DNA of 64,000 nucleotides from Acanthamoeba sp. SK_2022b. Lineage: Eukaryota; Discosea; Longamoebia; Acanthamoebidae. The translations under genes were made by a program, and so were the position numbers. The notes under the pieces were generated by a model. That model had not been told where the DNA came from. It saw only the letters and a program-made list of their open reading frames with translations, and made no database searches. Where the stretch lies: NCBI GenBank assembly GCA_027943245.1, contig JANDJZ010000392.1, positions 1-64,000 of the forward strand. Reading direction: 5' to 3'. Positions 18,839-27,205 of this stretch are shown piece after piece (position 1 is the stretch's first letter; each line of letters starts with the position of its first letter).

Positions 18839-20785
18839 ATGGGCGGATTTAACTATGGCGGCGGAAAAGGGGATGGGACTGGCTGGAGTTCTGAACGTGG
18901 CTCGACACCAGAGCCAGGCGGGGGTTCAAAGGGAAACGGTGGCCGCGACTCATCATCGGGTGGTTCTGGGGGGGATCGCGGCGGATGGGCTGAAGCGGGG
19001 CCCATTAGTACAGCATTGATTGATGCTGCTATTTCGGAAGCAATTCAAAATGGTTTACCACGAGGCACTGTGGCGGCTACATCCACACCGGCATATAAGG
19101 CCATGCGAACTGCCATTGATAACCTTCCACTGGATAAGCAACCAGAAGCTCGGATGCAAGCAGCTAAAGCTTGGCAAAAAGCGCATGATGCAATGCCGGA
19201 TAAGGTGACGGAAGCCCGTGAATCAGGTGGCGGACGTAATGGACATACATCTTATTATACCAAGGACAACGATGTTAAAAAAACGCAGGCTCAGGCTGTT
19301 TCCCAGGTTACGGCTGACTTGGACAATGCGCTGAAGAAAAATCAAGATGCGGAACGCCAACGACTGGCTAACGAAGCCCGCAAAGCCGAAGAAGCTCGTA
19401 AAGCTGAAGAGGCTCGAAAAGCAGAAGAGGCCCGCAGAGCCGAAGAAGCCCGAAAGGCTGAAGAGGCACGCAAAGCCGAAGAAGCCCGCAAGGCTGAAGA
19501 GGCCCGCAAGGCGGAAGCCGCAAGAAAAGCGTTGTTCGCCAAAGCGGGGATTCTGGATGCACCGGCCTACTCCCCGGAAAAGCTAAAAGCGGCCAATGCG
19601 GCGCTCGCTGCCGCAGGCGCCATGGTGCTTAACCGTGCGCCCGCGATGCTGCAGACGTCGATGGTCGGGCAAGGTGTGATGACGACCACGAGCGAACTGG
19701 CCGGCTGGGCAGCCAGTGCGTCGTGGCGAGCGGCTTATGAAGTTGGCAGTATACGCGCCGGCACCACAGTCGCCGCCGGATCGGTGCTGGGGGCTTTTGC
19801 CCTCGGTTTCTACCCGACAGAGGCCGGTGCCGGGAGTGCCCAGGTGCCCGGGCGGGATGCCAATCTGTTTGCCCTCCAGGCGAGCCTGGCGGCGGCGGGC
19901 AGGGCGACCATCCAGCCCGGCATGACCTCGGTCGATTTGCCGGTGCGCGGATTTATCACCACCGACGATGACGGGAGACAGAGCGTCAACTTCGTCAGAA
20001 CGGGCGTCGGCGGTGTATCACCGAGCGTGCCGGTATTCAGACCCGTTCGCGATGAGCTGACGGGGCTGGACAAAATCACGCTGCCGGCGGTGGCAGGCGC
20101 ACCGGCCAGAACGATACTGATCAACCCGGTACCGACCGGGCCGGCAGCGCCGGCGCATACCGGCAACGGCTCACCGGGGCCCAAATCGCCAGTGCATACC
20201 GGCACCGGCATCAGGCAGGCGGACAGCATCGTGGTCACCACCTTCCCGGCGGATGTGGTGCAGGATCTGCAAGATTTTATCCTGTGGCAGCCGGATGCGA
20301 CGGAGATTGGTGTAGAGGCCATCTATGTGATGGTGAGCAAACCCTATGGTGAAACCAACGCCAGGGGCAAATACAGCGGTCGTGAATACAACACCAATAA
20401 AGCTGGAGGCCCCATTCAGAATCTGGAATGGAAAGGGGCCAGCATCGACCGTGCCGGCGTGGATAAGGTGAAGCTGCATACTGGGCGTTTTACAGAGTCA
20501 GACGCTAACAAAGTGATGATCGGCCGTCTGGAAAAGATCTTGAAGGGAGAACTGCTCCCCACCGATACTGACAGGCGATTTTATACACATGAGATCAGGG
20601 AATTGGAGCGTTATCGCAATTTGGGTATTAGAGATGGCTCAGTGCCAGATAATCAAGGGGAAGTGTGGAATAATACGCATACTGCGACGTTGGAAGATTA
20701 TCAATTAGGCAACAGCGAGGCTTTGCTCTATACGCAGGAGGCTTTAGACGCTGCTGAACAACAAGAGTTGAGGATGCTAAAATGA
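18839..20785 (+). CDS. Colicin/S-pyocin-like bacteriocin with unassigned C-terminal killing domain
   Basis: 648 residues from the ATG at 18839, preceded by AAGGAG; an alternative upstream start near 18785 is less likely. Domains in order: a Gly/Ser-rich disordered N-terminus (1-60) with DGTGWSSE at 12-19, close to the TolB-binding box of nuclease colicins; an Ala-rich helical part (60-175); a charged coiled coil of ARKAEE hexapeptides (180-227); a region resembling the S-type pyocin translocation domain (about 330-505, ending in the AIYVMVSKPYG strand); and a C-terminal domain of roughly 140 residues that I cannot assign to a known nuclease or pore type. There is no hydrophobic hairpin, so a pore-former is unlikely. 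The stop overlaps the next gene's start (ATGA). No lysis gene is visible. Confidence 0.85.
   Translation: MGGFNYGGGKGDGTGWSSERGSTPEPGGGSKGNGGRDSSSGGSGGDRGGWAEAGPISTALIDAAISEAIQNGLPRGTVAATSTPAYKAMRTAIDNLPLDKQPEARMQAAKAWQKAHDAMPDKVTEARESGGGRNGHTSYYTKDNDVKKTQAQAVSQVTADLDNALKKNQDAERQRLANEARKAEEARKAEEARKAEEARRAEEARKAEEARKAEEARKAEEARKAEAARKALFAKAGILDAPAYSPEKLKAANAALAAAGAMVLNRAPAMLQTSMVGQGVMTTTSELAGWAASASWRAAYEVGSIRAGTTVAAGSVLGAFALGFYPTEAGAGSAQVPGRDANLFALQASLAAAGRATIQPGMTSVDLPVRGFITTDDDGRQSVNFVRTGVGGVSPSVPVFRPVRDELTGLDKITLPAVAGAPARTILINPVPTGPAAPAHTGNGSPGPKSPVHTGTGIRQADSIVVTTFPADVVQDLQDFILWQPDATEIGVEAIYVMVSKPYGETNARGKYSGREYNTNKAGGPIQNLEWKGASIDRAGVDKVKLHTGRFTESDANKVMIGRLEKILKGELLPTDTDRRFYTHEIRELERYRNLGIRDGSVPDNQGEVWNNTHTATLEDYQLGNSEALLYTQEALDAAEQQELRMLK
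19376..19519 (+). repeat. Eight 18-bp in-frame repeats encoding ARKAEE hexapeptides
   Basis: Eight near-identical hexapeptides (ARKAEE, with one ARRAEE and a final ARKAEA) within the bacteriocin gene. Synonymous third positions differ between copies. The repeat forms a charged helical rod, probably a coiled coil, between the N-terminal and translocation parts. Copy number could vary between strains by slippage. Confidence 0.9.
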
Positions 20786-21054
20786 TTGATTTAGAACGCT
20801 TGGCAAAAGAAGAAAAAATTTCTGACGTCATTGCCTTTTTGGTGAGAAATGAGGATGGGTTTGGTTATCCCCAAATGGATCGATTCTTTAGTCGCCATAA
20901 TTTTACAGTAATTGGGAATGGTGAATTCAGGCGGGTGTTCGAACAGTTACGTCAGAATGGCGTTATTGAATGGGGTGACAAAATGCTTGTTAAAAAAGGC
21001 CCCAATTGGAAAGAGCCGAAATTCGTAACTGAGAAAAAATACGGTATCGAATAG
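20782..21054 (+). CDS. Putative immunity protein for the upstream bacteriocin
   Basis: 90 residues, soluble and charged with no membrane segment, as expected for immunity to an intracellularly acting toxin domain. I do not recognise the family. The start codon overlaps the bacteriocin stop by 4 bp, the usual coupling for toxin-immunity pairs, and local codon use is AT-rich like the 3' end of the toxin gene. A small winged-helix-like pattern of helices and a basic strand is possible but not established. The immunity role rests on position. Confidence 0.7.
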   Translation: MIDLERLAKEEKISDVIAFLVRNEDGFGYPQMDRFFSRHNFTVIGNGEFRRVFEQLRQNGVIEWGDKMLVKKGPNWKEPKFVTEKKYGIE

Positions 21055-21084
21055 CCGTGGTTATGGTCTGATTCGTGCTTCTTT

Positions 21085-21123
21085 AACCCCCGGCAAACGA
21101 AATTTTGTTGGGGTTTCTTTTTT
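21085..21123 (+). terminator. Terminator after the immunity gene
   Basis: AACCCC pairs with GGGGTT around a 19-nt loop that can pair further (CAAA/TTTG), followed by TTTCTTTTTT. It closes the S74-bacteriocin-immunity transcript. Confidence 0.75.
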
Positions 21124-21144
21124 GGCTGGTGGGGGTGCCATAAC

Positions 21145-21190
21145 GCGAGCCTTGTGCCGGGTGGCTAAAGTAGCGGCCCTCGCTTTTTTT
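21145..21190 (+). terminator. Second hairpin with T run
   Basis: GCGAG at 21145 pairs with CTCGC at 21179-21183, with an inner GCC/GGC pairing, followed by seven T. It probably backs up the preceding terminator before hcxB. Confidence 0.55.
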
Positions 21191-21315
21191 GTCGCCTGTG
21201 TTAACGTGCGGATACTGTAGTTAAAACGGGACGCTTGCGATCGGCATAATCGCTTGCCGTAACAAGGCGTTGCTCATAGTGTGGAAGCCTATTCCCCACG
21301 CATAAGGACCGCATG

Positions 21316-22404
21316 ATGAGCACCGAATACCGTATCGCCAGCCCGCATTTGGCGCAGTTCGTTCAGGCGATTTGGCGCCAGGCCGGCAGCACGGCGCGCG
21401 AAGCCGAGCTGGTGGCCGATCATCTGGTGCAGGCTAATCTGGCCGGGCACGACTCGCACGGCGTCGGCATGATCCCCAGCTACATGGCGTCGTTGGCGCA
21501 GGGGCAATTGCAGCTCAATCAACATGCCGAGGTGGTGCGCGACGCCGGCGCGGTGCTGACGCTCGACGGTGAGCGCGGCTTCGGTCAGGTGGTGGCCAGC
21601 GAAGCGATGGCGCTGGGCATTGAACGCGCCGGCAAGCTGGGCCTGGCGGCGGTGGCGCTGCACAACGCGCACCATATCGGCCGTATCGGCCATTGGGCGG
21701 AGCAGTGCGCTCGCGCCGGTTTCATTTCGATTCACTTCGTCAACGTGGTGGGCGATCCGATGGTGGCGCCGTTCGGCGGCAGCGATCGTCGCTTCGGCAC
21801 CAACCCGTTCTGTGCCATTTTCCCGCTGCCGGGCCGCACGCCGCTGCTGTTGGATTTTGCCACCAGCGGTATCGCCTTCGGCAAGACCCGGGTGGCCTAT
21901 AACAAAGGGCTGTCGGTGGCGCCGGGCTATCTGATCGACGAACACGGGCAGCCGACCACCGAACCGAAAGTGATGCACGAAGCGCCGTTCGGTTCGCTGC
22001 TGCCGTTCGGCTTGCACAAAGGCTATGCGCTGGCGGCGATGTGCGAAATCCTCGGCGGCGCGCTCTCCGGCGGCCGCACCACCCACGACGCCACGCTGAA
22101 AGCCGACAGCGACGCCATCTTCAACTGCATGACGACCCTGATCCTCGATCCTCAGGCCTTCGACGCCCCGCAAATGCAGGCCGAGGCCGAAGCCTTTATC
22201 GGCTGGGTGAAAGCTTCGCCGCCGAGCGGCGAACAGCCGATCGCCGTCCCGGGAGAGTGGGAAGAGGCCAACCGCGCGGCGCGGCTGGAGCAGGGCATCC
22301 CGATCGATGCCAATACCTGGCGGCAGATTTGTGCGGCGGCGGAGCAGGCGGGCATGGCGGCGGGGGAACTGGCGGATTATCGCGCGCAGGCGCGGCAGGC
22401 ATAA
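21316..22404 (+). CDS. hcxB: Hydroxycarboxylate dehydrogenase, Ldh/MDH2 family (YbiC/HcxB)
   Basis: 362 residues; NAD(P)-dependent oxidoreductase of the type-2 malate/lactate dehydrogenase family. Visible: NLAGHDSHGVGMIPSYM with the catalytic-site histidine region, HNAHHIGRIGHWAEQ, and the SDRRFGTNPFCAIFP cofactor stretch. Close to E. coli YbiC over its whole length. The start at 21316 (MSTEYR) has AAGGA 7 bp upstream; the ATG at 21313 is an alternative. The gene sits between the bacteriocin cluster and roxA, away from its E. coli location. Confidence 0.85.
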   Translation: MSTEYRIASPHLAQFVQAIWRQAGSTAREAELVADHLVQANLAGHDSHGVGMIPSYMASLAQGQLQLNQHAEVVRDAGAVLTLDGERGFGQVVASEAMALGIERAGKLGLAAVALHNAHHIGRIGHWAEQCARAGFISIHFVNVVGDPMVAPFGGSDRRFGTNPFCAIFPLPGRTPLLLDFATSGIAFGKTRVAYNKGLSVAPGYLIDEHGQPTTEPKVMHEAPFGSLLPFGLHKGYALAAMCEILGGALSGGRTTHDATLKADSDAIFNCMTTLILDPQAFDAPQMQAEAEAFIGWVKASPPSGEQPIAVPGEWEEANRAARLEQGIPIDANTWRQICAAAEQAGMAAGELADYRAQARQA

Positions 22405-22429
22405 AAAAAGCCACCCGGCAGGGTGGCTT
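22402..22429 (-). terminator. Terminator of the phoPQ/roxA side
   Basis: AAGCCACCC/GGGTGGCTT nine-base stem with a GGCA loop; the T run (seven) lies on the minus strand. It lies between the convergent hcxB and roxA. Confidence 0.8.
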
Positions 22430-22445
22430 GTTCGTGTGACGGCAA

Positions 22446-23567
22446 TCAGTCGTTAAAGTACCAATACCCGCTGTTGACCAGCGCGGTCAGCAGCGCCAGG
22501 AACGACGGGTCGTCTACCGCGTCGCCGAGCAGGGCGGCATCGACGCTGAAGTTTTGGCACAGGGCGTCTGCGGCCTGCAGCTGGTCGGTGTCGATCAGCT
22601 CGCCGTTGACGAAGCAGCGATCGCCGACGCGCAGCACGCGCAACCCACCCAGGCGCTGCAGCGCTTCACCCTGTTGCAGCAGCTCGTAGATTTCCCCGGC
22701 CTGATACGGTGGCTCCGGCGGCGCCAGATCCAGCTCGTGGCGCGACTGGGAGATGAACTCGCCGAACCAGTGCTGGAAGTGTTCCGGCTGTTGCACCAGA
22801 TCCAGCATCATCTGCCGTAAGGCGTCCACTTCCTGCGGCAGGATCTCCGCCGGGTGTTCGCGCAGTTTAACGTCCGGATCGCCGTAGCGCTTGCTGCCCA
22901 GCTCGCGCGCCAGCACGTAGTCGGCGAAGCCGCTCACCAGCTCGCGGCCGTTCGGTGCGCGGAAGCCCACCGAGTAGTTGAGCGCGTTTTCCAGCGCGTA
23001 GCCTTCGTGCGGGAAGCCCGGCGGAATGTAGAGAATGTCGCCCGGCTCCATCTCTTCGTCGATGATGGCGTCGAACGGTTCCACCTGCAGCAGATCCGGA
23101 TGCGGGCAGTGCTGTTTCAGCGGCGTTTTTTCCCCGACGCGCCAGCGGCGGCGGCCGGTGCCCTGAATGATGAACACGTCGTACTGATCGAGGTGCGGGC
23201 CGACGCCGCCGCCCGGTACCGAGAAGGAGATCATCAGGTCATCCATCCGCCAGTCCGGCAGCTGGCGGAACGGGCGCATCAGCGCTGCGGAAGGCTCATG
23301 CCAGTGGTCCACCGCCTGCACCAGCAGCGACCAGTTGTTTTCGCTCAGGTGGTCGAAGCTCTCGAAGGGGCCGTGTGCAACCTGCCAACGGCCGTCCTGG
23401 TGGCTGACCAGGCGGCTGTCCACTTCGTTTTCCATCGCCAGCCCGGCCAGCTCATCCGGGGAGATCGGATCGATAAAGTTTTTGAAGCCGCGCTTCAGAA
23501 TCACCGGACGCTTTTGCCAATAACGTTGCAAAAAATCGTTCCAGTCCAGGTCTAATTGATAATCCAT
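22446..23567 (-). CDS. roxA: Ribosomal protein L16 arginine 3-hydroxylase (JmjC oxygenase)
   Basis: 373 residues, the same length as E. coli YcfD/RoxA. 2-oxoglutarate/Fe(II) oxygenase that hydroxylates an arginine of L16. The iron-binding HxD is in GPHLDQYDVF (about 120-130) and the distal histidine is in FPHEGYALENALNYS. The C-terminal winged-helix part is complete. It lies downstream of phoPQ on the same strand, as in E. coli. Confidence 0.95.
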   Translation of the reverse strand: MDYQLDLDWNDFLQRYWQKRPVILKRGFKNFIDPISPDELAGLAMENEVDSRLVSHQDGRWQVAHGPFESFDHLSENNWSLLVQAVDHWHEPSAALMRPFRQLPDWRMDDLMISFSVPGGGVGPHLDQYDVFIIQGTGRRRWRVGEKTPLKQHCPHPDLLQVEPFDAIIDEEMEPGDILYIPPGFPHEGYALENALNYSVGFRAPNGRELVSGFADYVLARELGSKRYGDPDVKLREHPAEILPQEVDALRQMMLDLVQQPEHFQHWFGEFISQSRHELDLAPPEPPYQAGEIYELLQQGEALQRLGGLRVLRVGDRCFVNGELIDTDQLQAADALCQNFSVDAALLGDAVDDPSFLALLTALVNSGYWYFND

Positions 23568-23651
23568 GTTCTATTCCAGGAGAGAGGAGTGAGCCTGAGT
23601 GCGATTATAACGGAAGTTTGGCCCCGTGGATCGGGGCCGCAGAGGCATAAT

Positions 23652-25118
23652 TTACTCGTTGTGGTGGGTGTCGTGCTGGCGGGCGAAGGTGACCTGCATG
23701 CGCGCGCCGCCGAGCGGGCTGTCGCTGATGACGATTTCGCCGTCGTACTGCTCAATGATCTCCGCCGCCACCGACAGGCCCAGGCCCTGGCCGGGGCGCA
23801 GGGTATCCACCCGCTGGCCGCGCTGGAAGATCAGCTGGCGCTTGCTTTCCGGGATCCCCGGGCCGTCGTCGTCGATGACGATGGTGAGGTTTTTCTCGGA
23901 GTGCAGCGAGGTGATCTCAACGAACTCCAGGCAGTATTTGCAGGCGTTTTCCAACACGTTGCCCATCACTTCCATAAAGTCGTTCTTCTCGCCCATAAAG
24001 GTCACCTCCGGCGAGATGTCCAGTGTGATCACTACCCCTTTGCGCTGATAAACCTTGTTCAGCGCCACCACCAGGCTGTCGAGCAGCGCCGGCACCGAGT
24101 GGATCTCGCGCGTCAGCACCGTCTGGCCGGAGTTGATGCTGGCCCGGTGCAGGTAGTAACCGATCTGCTGCGAGATGCGGCCGATCTGATCCAGCATGAT
24201 CGGCTCGGCTTCTTCGATGGTGGTCTGTTTGCCGCTGCGCAGCGAACGCAGGGTACTTTGCAGCACCGCCAGCGGCGTTTTCAGGCTGTGGGTCAGATCC
24301 GACAGGGTGGTGCGATACTTGGTGTAACGCTGGCGCTCGTTGCGCACCAGAATGTTCAGATTGCGCACCAGCCCGCGCAGCTCGCTGGGCGGATTTTCGT
24401 CGAGCTGATCGCGCTCGCCGTTCTCCAGCTCGCCCACCTGAGTGACCAGCGCCTTGATCGGCCGCAGGCTCCAGTAGGCCGCCAGCCACAGCAGCGGCAC
24501 CACCAGCAGCAGGTTGGCCAACAGCACGTAGCTGAACCACTCCCACACCACGTCGGATCGCTGCAGCTCCTGCGGAATGCTGTCGACCACCACGATGGTC
24601 AGCGCCGGCAACCGAGGCGTGGCGGCATAGGTGTTAACCGCCACCGAGTGGGTCAGCGCGTTCTGATCGGTATCGTCGTAATCTTTCAGCTGGTTTTGCG
24701 CTTTGGGATTGTCCCCCAGCACTTCGCTACTGATGCGGGTGTCGGTGTCGATTTCGTAGAAGCCGGACTCCTCCAGCCACTCCTTGTTGATCAGTTTCTC
24801 CAGCTCCGGCACTTTGCGCTGGCTCCACAGCAGGTTGCCTTTATCGTCGTAGATAAACACCAGCGTCGGGAAGTTGAGATCGATATCGGGGGGAATGGCG
24901 ATGGTGAGCTTGTTGTCTTTCCACTGCGCCAGGCTGAAGAACAGGTTGCTCTCGCCGCGCAGCAGGCGGAAGGCGGTCTTGTCGAAGCTGACGATGTAGC
25001 CGACGACCGCCACCAAACCGTAAGAGAGCGACAGCGCCAGGATCACCCCGGCGGTCGCCATCAGGAAGCGGGCGCGCAGCGAAAACGGTTTTTTATTCTT
25101 GTTGAACATCATGTTCAC
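23652..25118 (-). CDS. phoQ: Sensor histidine kinase PhoQ
   Basis: 488 residues; inner-membrane sensor for low Mg2+, acid and cationic peptides. Two membrane segments (about 18-40 and 190-215) flank the periplasmic sensor; HAMP follows, then the H-box [20 protein letters not shown] and the ATPase boxes [10 protein letters not shown] and DDGPGIPE. The sensor's loop around KDYDDTDQN is less acidic than the EDDDD patch I recall from E. coli. It overlaps phoP by 4 bp. Confidence 0.95.
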   Translation of the reverse strand: MNMMFNKNKKPFSLRARFLMATAGVILALSLSYGLVAVVGYIVSFDKTAFRLLRGESNLFFSLAQWKDNKLTIAIPPDIDLNFPTLVFIYDDKGNLLWSQRKVPELEKLINKEWLEESGFYEIDTDTRISSEVLGDNPKAQNQLKDYDDTDQNALTHSVAVNTYAATPRLPALTIVVVDSIPQELQRSDVVWEWFSYVLLANLLLVVPLLWLAAYWSLRPIKALVTQVGELENGERDQLDENPPSELRGLVRNLNILVRNERQRYTKYRTTLSDLTHSLKTPLAVLQSTLRSLRSGKQTTIEEAEPIMLDQIGRISQQIGYYLHRASINSGQTVLTREIHSVPALLDSLVVALNKVYQRKGVVITLDISPEVTFMGEKNDFMEVMGNVLENACKYCLEFVEITSLHSEKNLTIVIDDDGPGIPESKRQLIFQRGQRVDTLRPGQGLGLSVAAEIIEQYDGEIVISDSPLGGARMQVTFARQHDTHHNE

Positions 25119-25786
25119 TTCGCGTCAAAACGATAGCCCTGGCCACGTACCGTGGTGATCACTTCATGCGGGTATTCCGCCTGCACCTTTTTACGCAAGC
25201 GGCCCATCAGCACGTCGATGGTGTGGCTTTCGCGCAGTTCGGCGTCCGGGTAGAGTTGCAGCATCAATGAATCCTTGCTCACCACCTTGCCGGCGTTGCG
25301 GATCAGGGTCTCGATGATGGTGTATTCAAAAGCGGTCAGCTTGATTTGCTGATCGTTAACGCTCAGTTCGCGGCGCGACAGATCGATCTGGAACGGCGGC
25401 AGCACGATCACCTGCGAAGCCAGGCCGCTGTTGCGGCGCATCAGTGCCTGCATGCGGGCGATCACTTCTTCCAGGTGGAACGGCTTGGTGACATAGTCGT
25501 CGGCGCCGGCTTCCAGCACCGCCACTTTGTCCTGCCAGCTTTCGCGGGCGGTCAGCACCAGGATCGGCAGCTTGGTCTGGTGCGCGCGCCAGCGGCGGAT
25601 CAGGCTCAGCCCGTCTTCGCCCGGCAGGCCGAGATCGACGATGGCGATATCCGGCGCGTGTTCCTGCAGGAAGTAATCGGCTTCCTTGGCGTCTTCGGCC
25701 GCGTCGACCTGATGGCCCATTTCGCGCATCTGAACGGAAAGGTGGTGGCGCAGCAAACCATTATCTTCAACAACCAGTACTCGCAT
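25115..25786 (-). CDS. phoP: Response regulator PhoP
   Basis: 223 residues from the ATG at 25784-25786 (MRVLVVEDN), the standard length; an upstream in-frame extension is not expected. Receiver domain with D51 in [12 protein letters not shown], and an OmpR-type winged helix from about residue 125, ending GQGYRFDAK. It partners PhoQ and controls Mg2+ and envelope-stress genes. Two PhoP boxes upstream suggest autoregulation. Confidence 0.96.
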   Translation of the reverse strand: MRVLVVEDNGLLRHHLSVQMREMGHQVDAAEDAKEADYFLQEHAPDIAIVDLGLPGEDGLSLIRRWRAHQTKLPILVLTARESWQDKVAVLEAGADDYVTKPFHLEEVIARMQALMRRNSGLASQVIVLPPFQIDLSRRELSVNDQQIKLTAFEYTIIETLIRNAGKVVSKDSLMLQLYPDAELRESHTIDVLMGRLRKKVQAEYPHEVITTVRGQGYRFDAK

Positions 25787-25983
25787 GGCGAACTCCTGTG
25801 ACTGTGCGGGTGAACGTCCTGTCACCCACGCGATAAAAGGGAACACGCTCTGCGGCGTGTCAGGGGATAACGCGGCCACCTGAACCATTTTGGCAAAAAA
25901 TGCTGAGGTTATGGTAGGTATAACCCGCTCGGCCCGCAAGAGAGCCGAAGCAATGTATTAAAATAAGCGTTATCAATTTGTTC
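25787..25983 (-). other. Predicted structured 5' leader of phoP
   Basis: If transcription starts just downstream of the -10 at 25990-25995, phoP has a leader of about 195 nt. It contains two good hairpins in the minus-strand RNA: ACACGC/GCGTGT around 25840-25860 and GGGTGA/TCACCC around 25808-25827. I find no convincing leader peptide. Confidence 0.4.
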
Positions 25984-25989
25984 GCCGAC

Positions 25990-26055
25990 ATTATCGGCAA
26001 GCTCTGATAAACGTCGGATAAACAGCGGCGGGGCAACGTTAAACGCACCTTAAAC
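25990..26055 (-). promoter_or_regulatory. PhoP-dependent promoter of phoPQ: two PhoP boxes and a -10
   Basis: Read on the minus strand, GTTTA repeats with an 11-bp period occur twice: box 1 at 26040-26055 (GTTTAAGGTGCGTTTA) and box 2 at 26008-26023 (GTTTATCCGACGTTTA). A -10-like GATAAT lies at 25990-25995, exactly 12 bp from box 2, the canonical spacing for PhoP-activated promoters. Direction is towards phoP. Confidence 0.75.
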
Positions 26056-26164
26056 GCGGTGAGCATTGCCGGCAGGCGGAAGGGTGAATCGGATCGCTTG
26101 AAAAGCTTTAAAGGTACTAATAAGGTATTATTGATGTATCGGCATATTTTCTCAGGAGCGACGG

Positions 26165-27184
26165 ATGAAGCAGTTAACCCAGGCAGAACGCATAGCGGGC
26201 GCACTTTACGGACAGATGCTGGGCGACGCGCTCGGCATGCCTTCCGAGCTGTGGCCGCGCGAGCGGGTTAAGCGCCACTTCGGCTGGATAGACGGCTTTC
26301 TCGATGGGCCGAAGGAGAATACCGCCGCCTGCTACTTCAAGGCCGGGCAATATACCGACGATACCGCGATGGCATTGGCGTTGGCCGATGCGCTGTTGGA
26401 AGCGGAAGGCGAGGTGGTGCCGGAACTGATTGCCCGCAACGTGATCCGCTGGGTGGACGGTTTTGACGCCTTCAACAAGAACATTCTCGGCCCCAGTTCC
26501 AAACTGGCGCTGAGCGAGCAGAAAGCGGGCACGCCGATCGCCGAGTTGGAAAACAACGGCATCACCAACGGTGCGGCGATGCGCATTTCGCCTTTGGGCT
26601 GCGTGCTGCCTTCCGCGCCGCTGGAGGATTTTTGCCAGCAGGTGTGGCTGGCTTCCAGCCCGACGCACAAATCCGACATCGCCGTCGCCGGTGCCGTGGC
26701 GATCGCCTGGGCCGTCGCGCGGGCGGTGGAGGGGGCGGACTGGGCCTCGATTCGCCTGGCGTTGCCGGAGGTGGCGGAGTATGCCCAGCGCCGGCAGGAG
26801 ACGACGTTCAGCCCTTCGCTGGCGGCGCGCATCGAACTGGCGTTTCAGGTGGTGGATGAAGCCGCTGACACCGAGCAGGCCTCCGAACGGGTGTATCAGC
26901 TGATCGGCGCCGGGGTGGGCACCATCGAGTCGGTTCCCGCGGCGCTGGCGATGGTGCAGCTGGCGCAAACCGATCCTACCCGGTGCGCCATGCTGTGCGC
27001 CAATCTGGGCGGCGACACCGACACCATCGGCGCGATGGCCACCGCGATTTGCGGCGCGCTGCACGGCGCAGAAGCGATCGAACCCGGATTGCTGGCGGAG
27101 TTAAAACGGGTGAATCCGCTGGATATCGAGGCTTACGTTCAGGCGTTCGCGCGTTTTCGTCGCCGCCGACAGGGCGAGGCGTAA
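26165..27184 (+). CDS. yegU: ADP-ribosylglycohydrolase-family protein (YegU-like)
   Basis: 339 residues with the di-magnesium site motifs of the DraG/ARH fold: GQMLGDALGMPSE near the start, QYTDDTAMALALADAL (about 57-72), and the C-terminal GGDTDTIGAMATAICGALHG. It closely resembles E. coli YegU through WPRERVKRHFGWID and LENNGITNGAAMRISPLGC. The natural substrate is unknown; in E. coli it sits with a sugar kinase and transporter, suggesting a nucleoside or ribosyl compound. AGGAG precedes the start. It is convergent with a YegW-like regulator. Confidence 0.85.
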   Translation: MKQLTQAERIAGALYGQMLGDALGMPSELWPRERVKRHFGWIDGFLDGPKENTAACYFKAGQYTDDTAMALALADALLEAEGEVVPELIARNVIRWVDGFDAFNKNILGPSSKLALSEQKAGTPIAELENNGITNGAAMRISPLGCVLPSAPLEDFCQQVWLASSPTHKSDIAVAGAVAIAWAVARAVEGADWASIRLALPEVAEYAQRRQETTFSPSLAARIELAFQVVDEAADTEQASERVYQLIGAGVGTIESVPAALAMVQLAQTDPTRCAMLCANLGGDTDTIGAMATAICGALHGAEAIEPGLLAELKRVNPLDIEAYVQAFARFRRRRQGEA

Positions 27185-27205
27185 GCGACCGCGTGACGCA
27201 ACGGA

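Noticed and set aside
19376..19519. CRISPR-like array
   Set aside because: The repeats are contiguous, in frame and encode a coiled coil; there are no spacers.
17559..21054. Prophage remnant
   Set aside because: Apart from the S74 fibre protein there is no integrase, capsid, terminase or lysis gene, and the downstream genes are a bacteriocin and an immunity gene.
23556..25136. 526-codon plus-strand frame opposite phoQ
   Set aside because: It is the antisense of a certain gene, with low-complexity His/Gln-rich composition typical of high-GC shadow frames.
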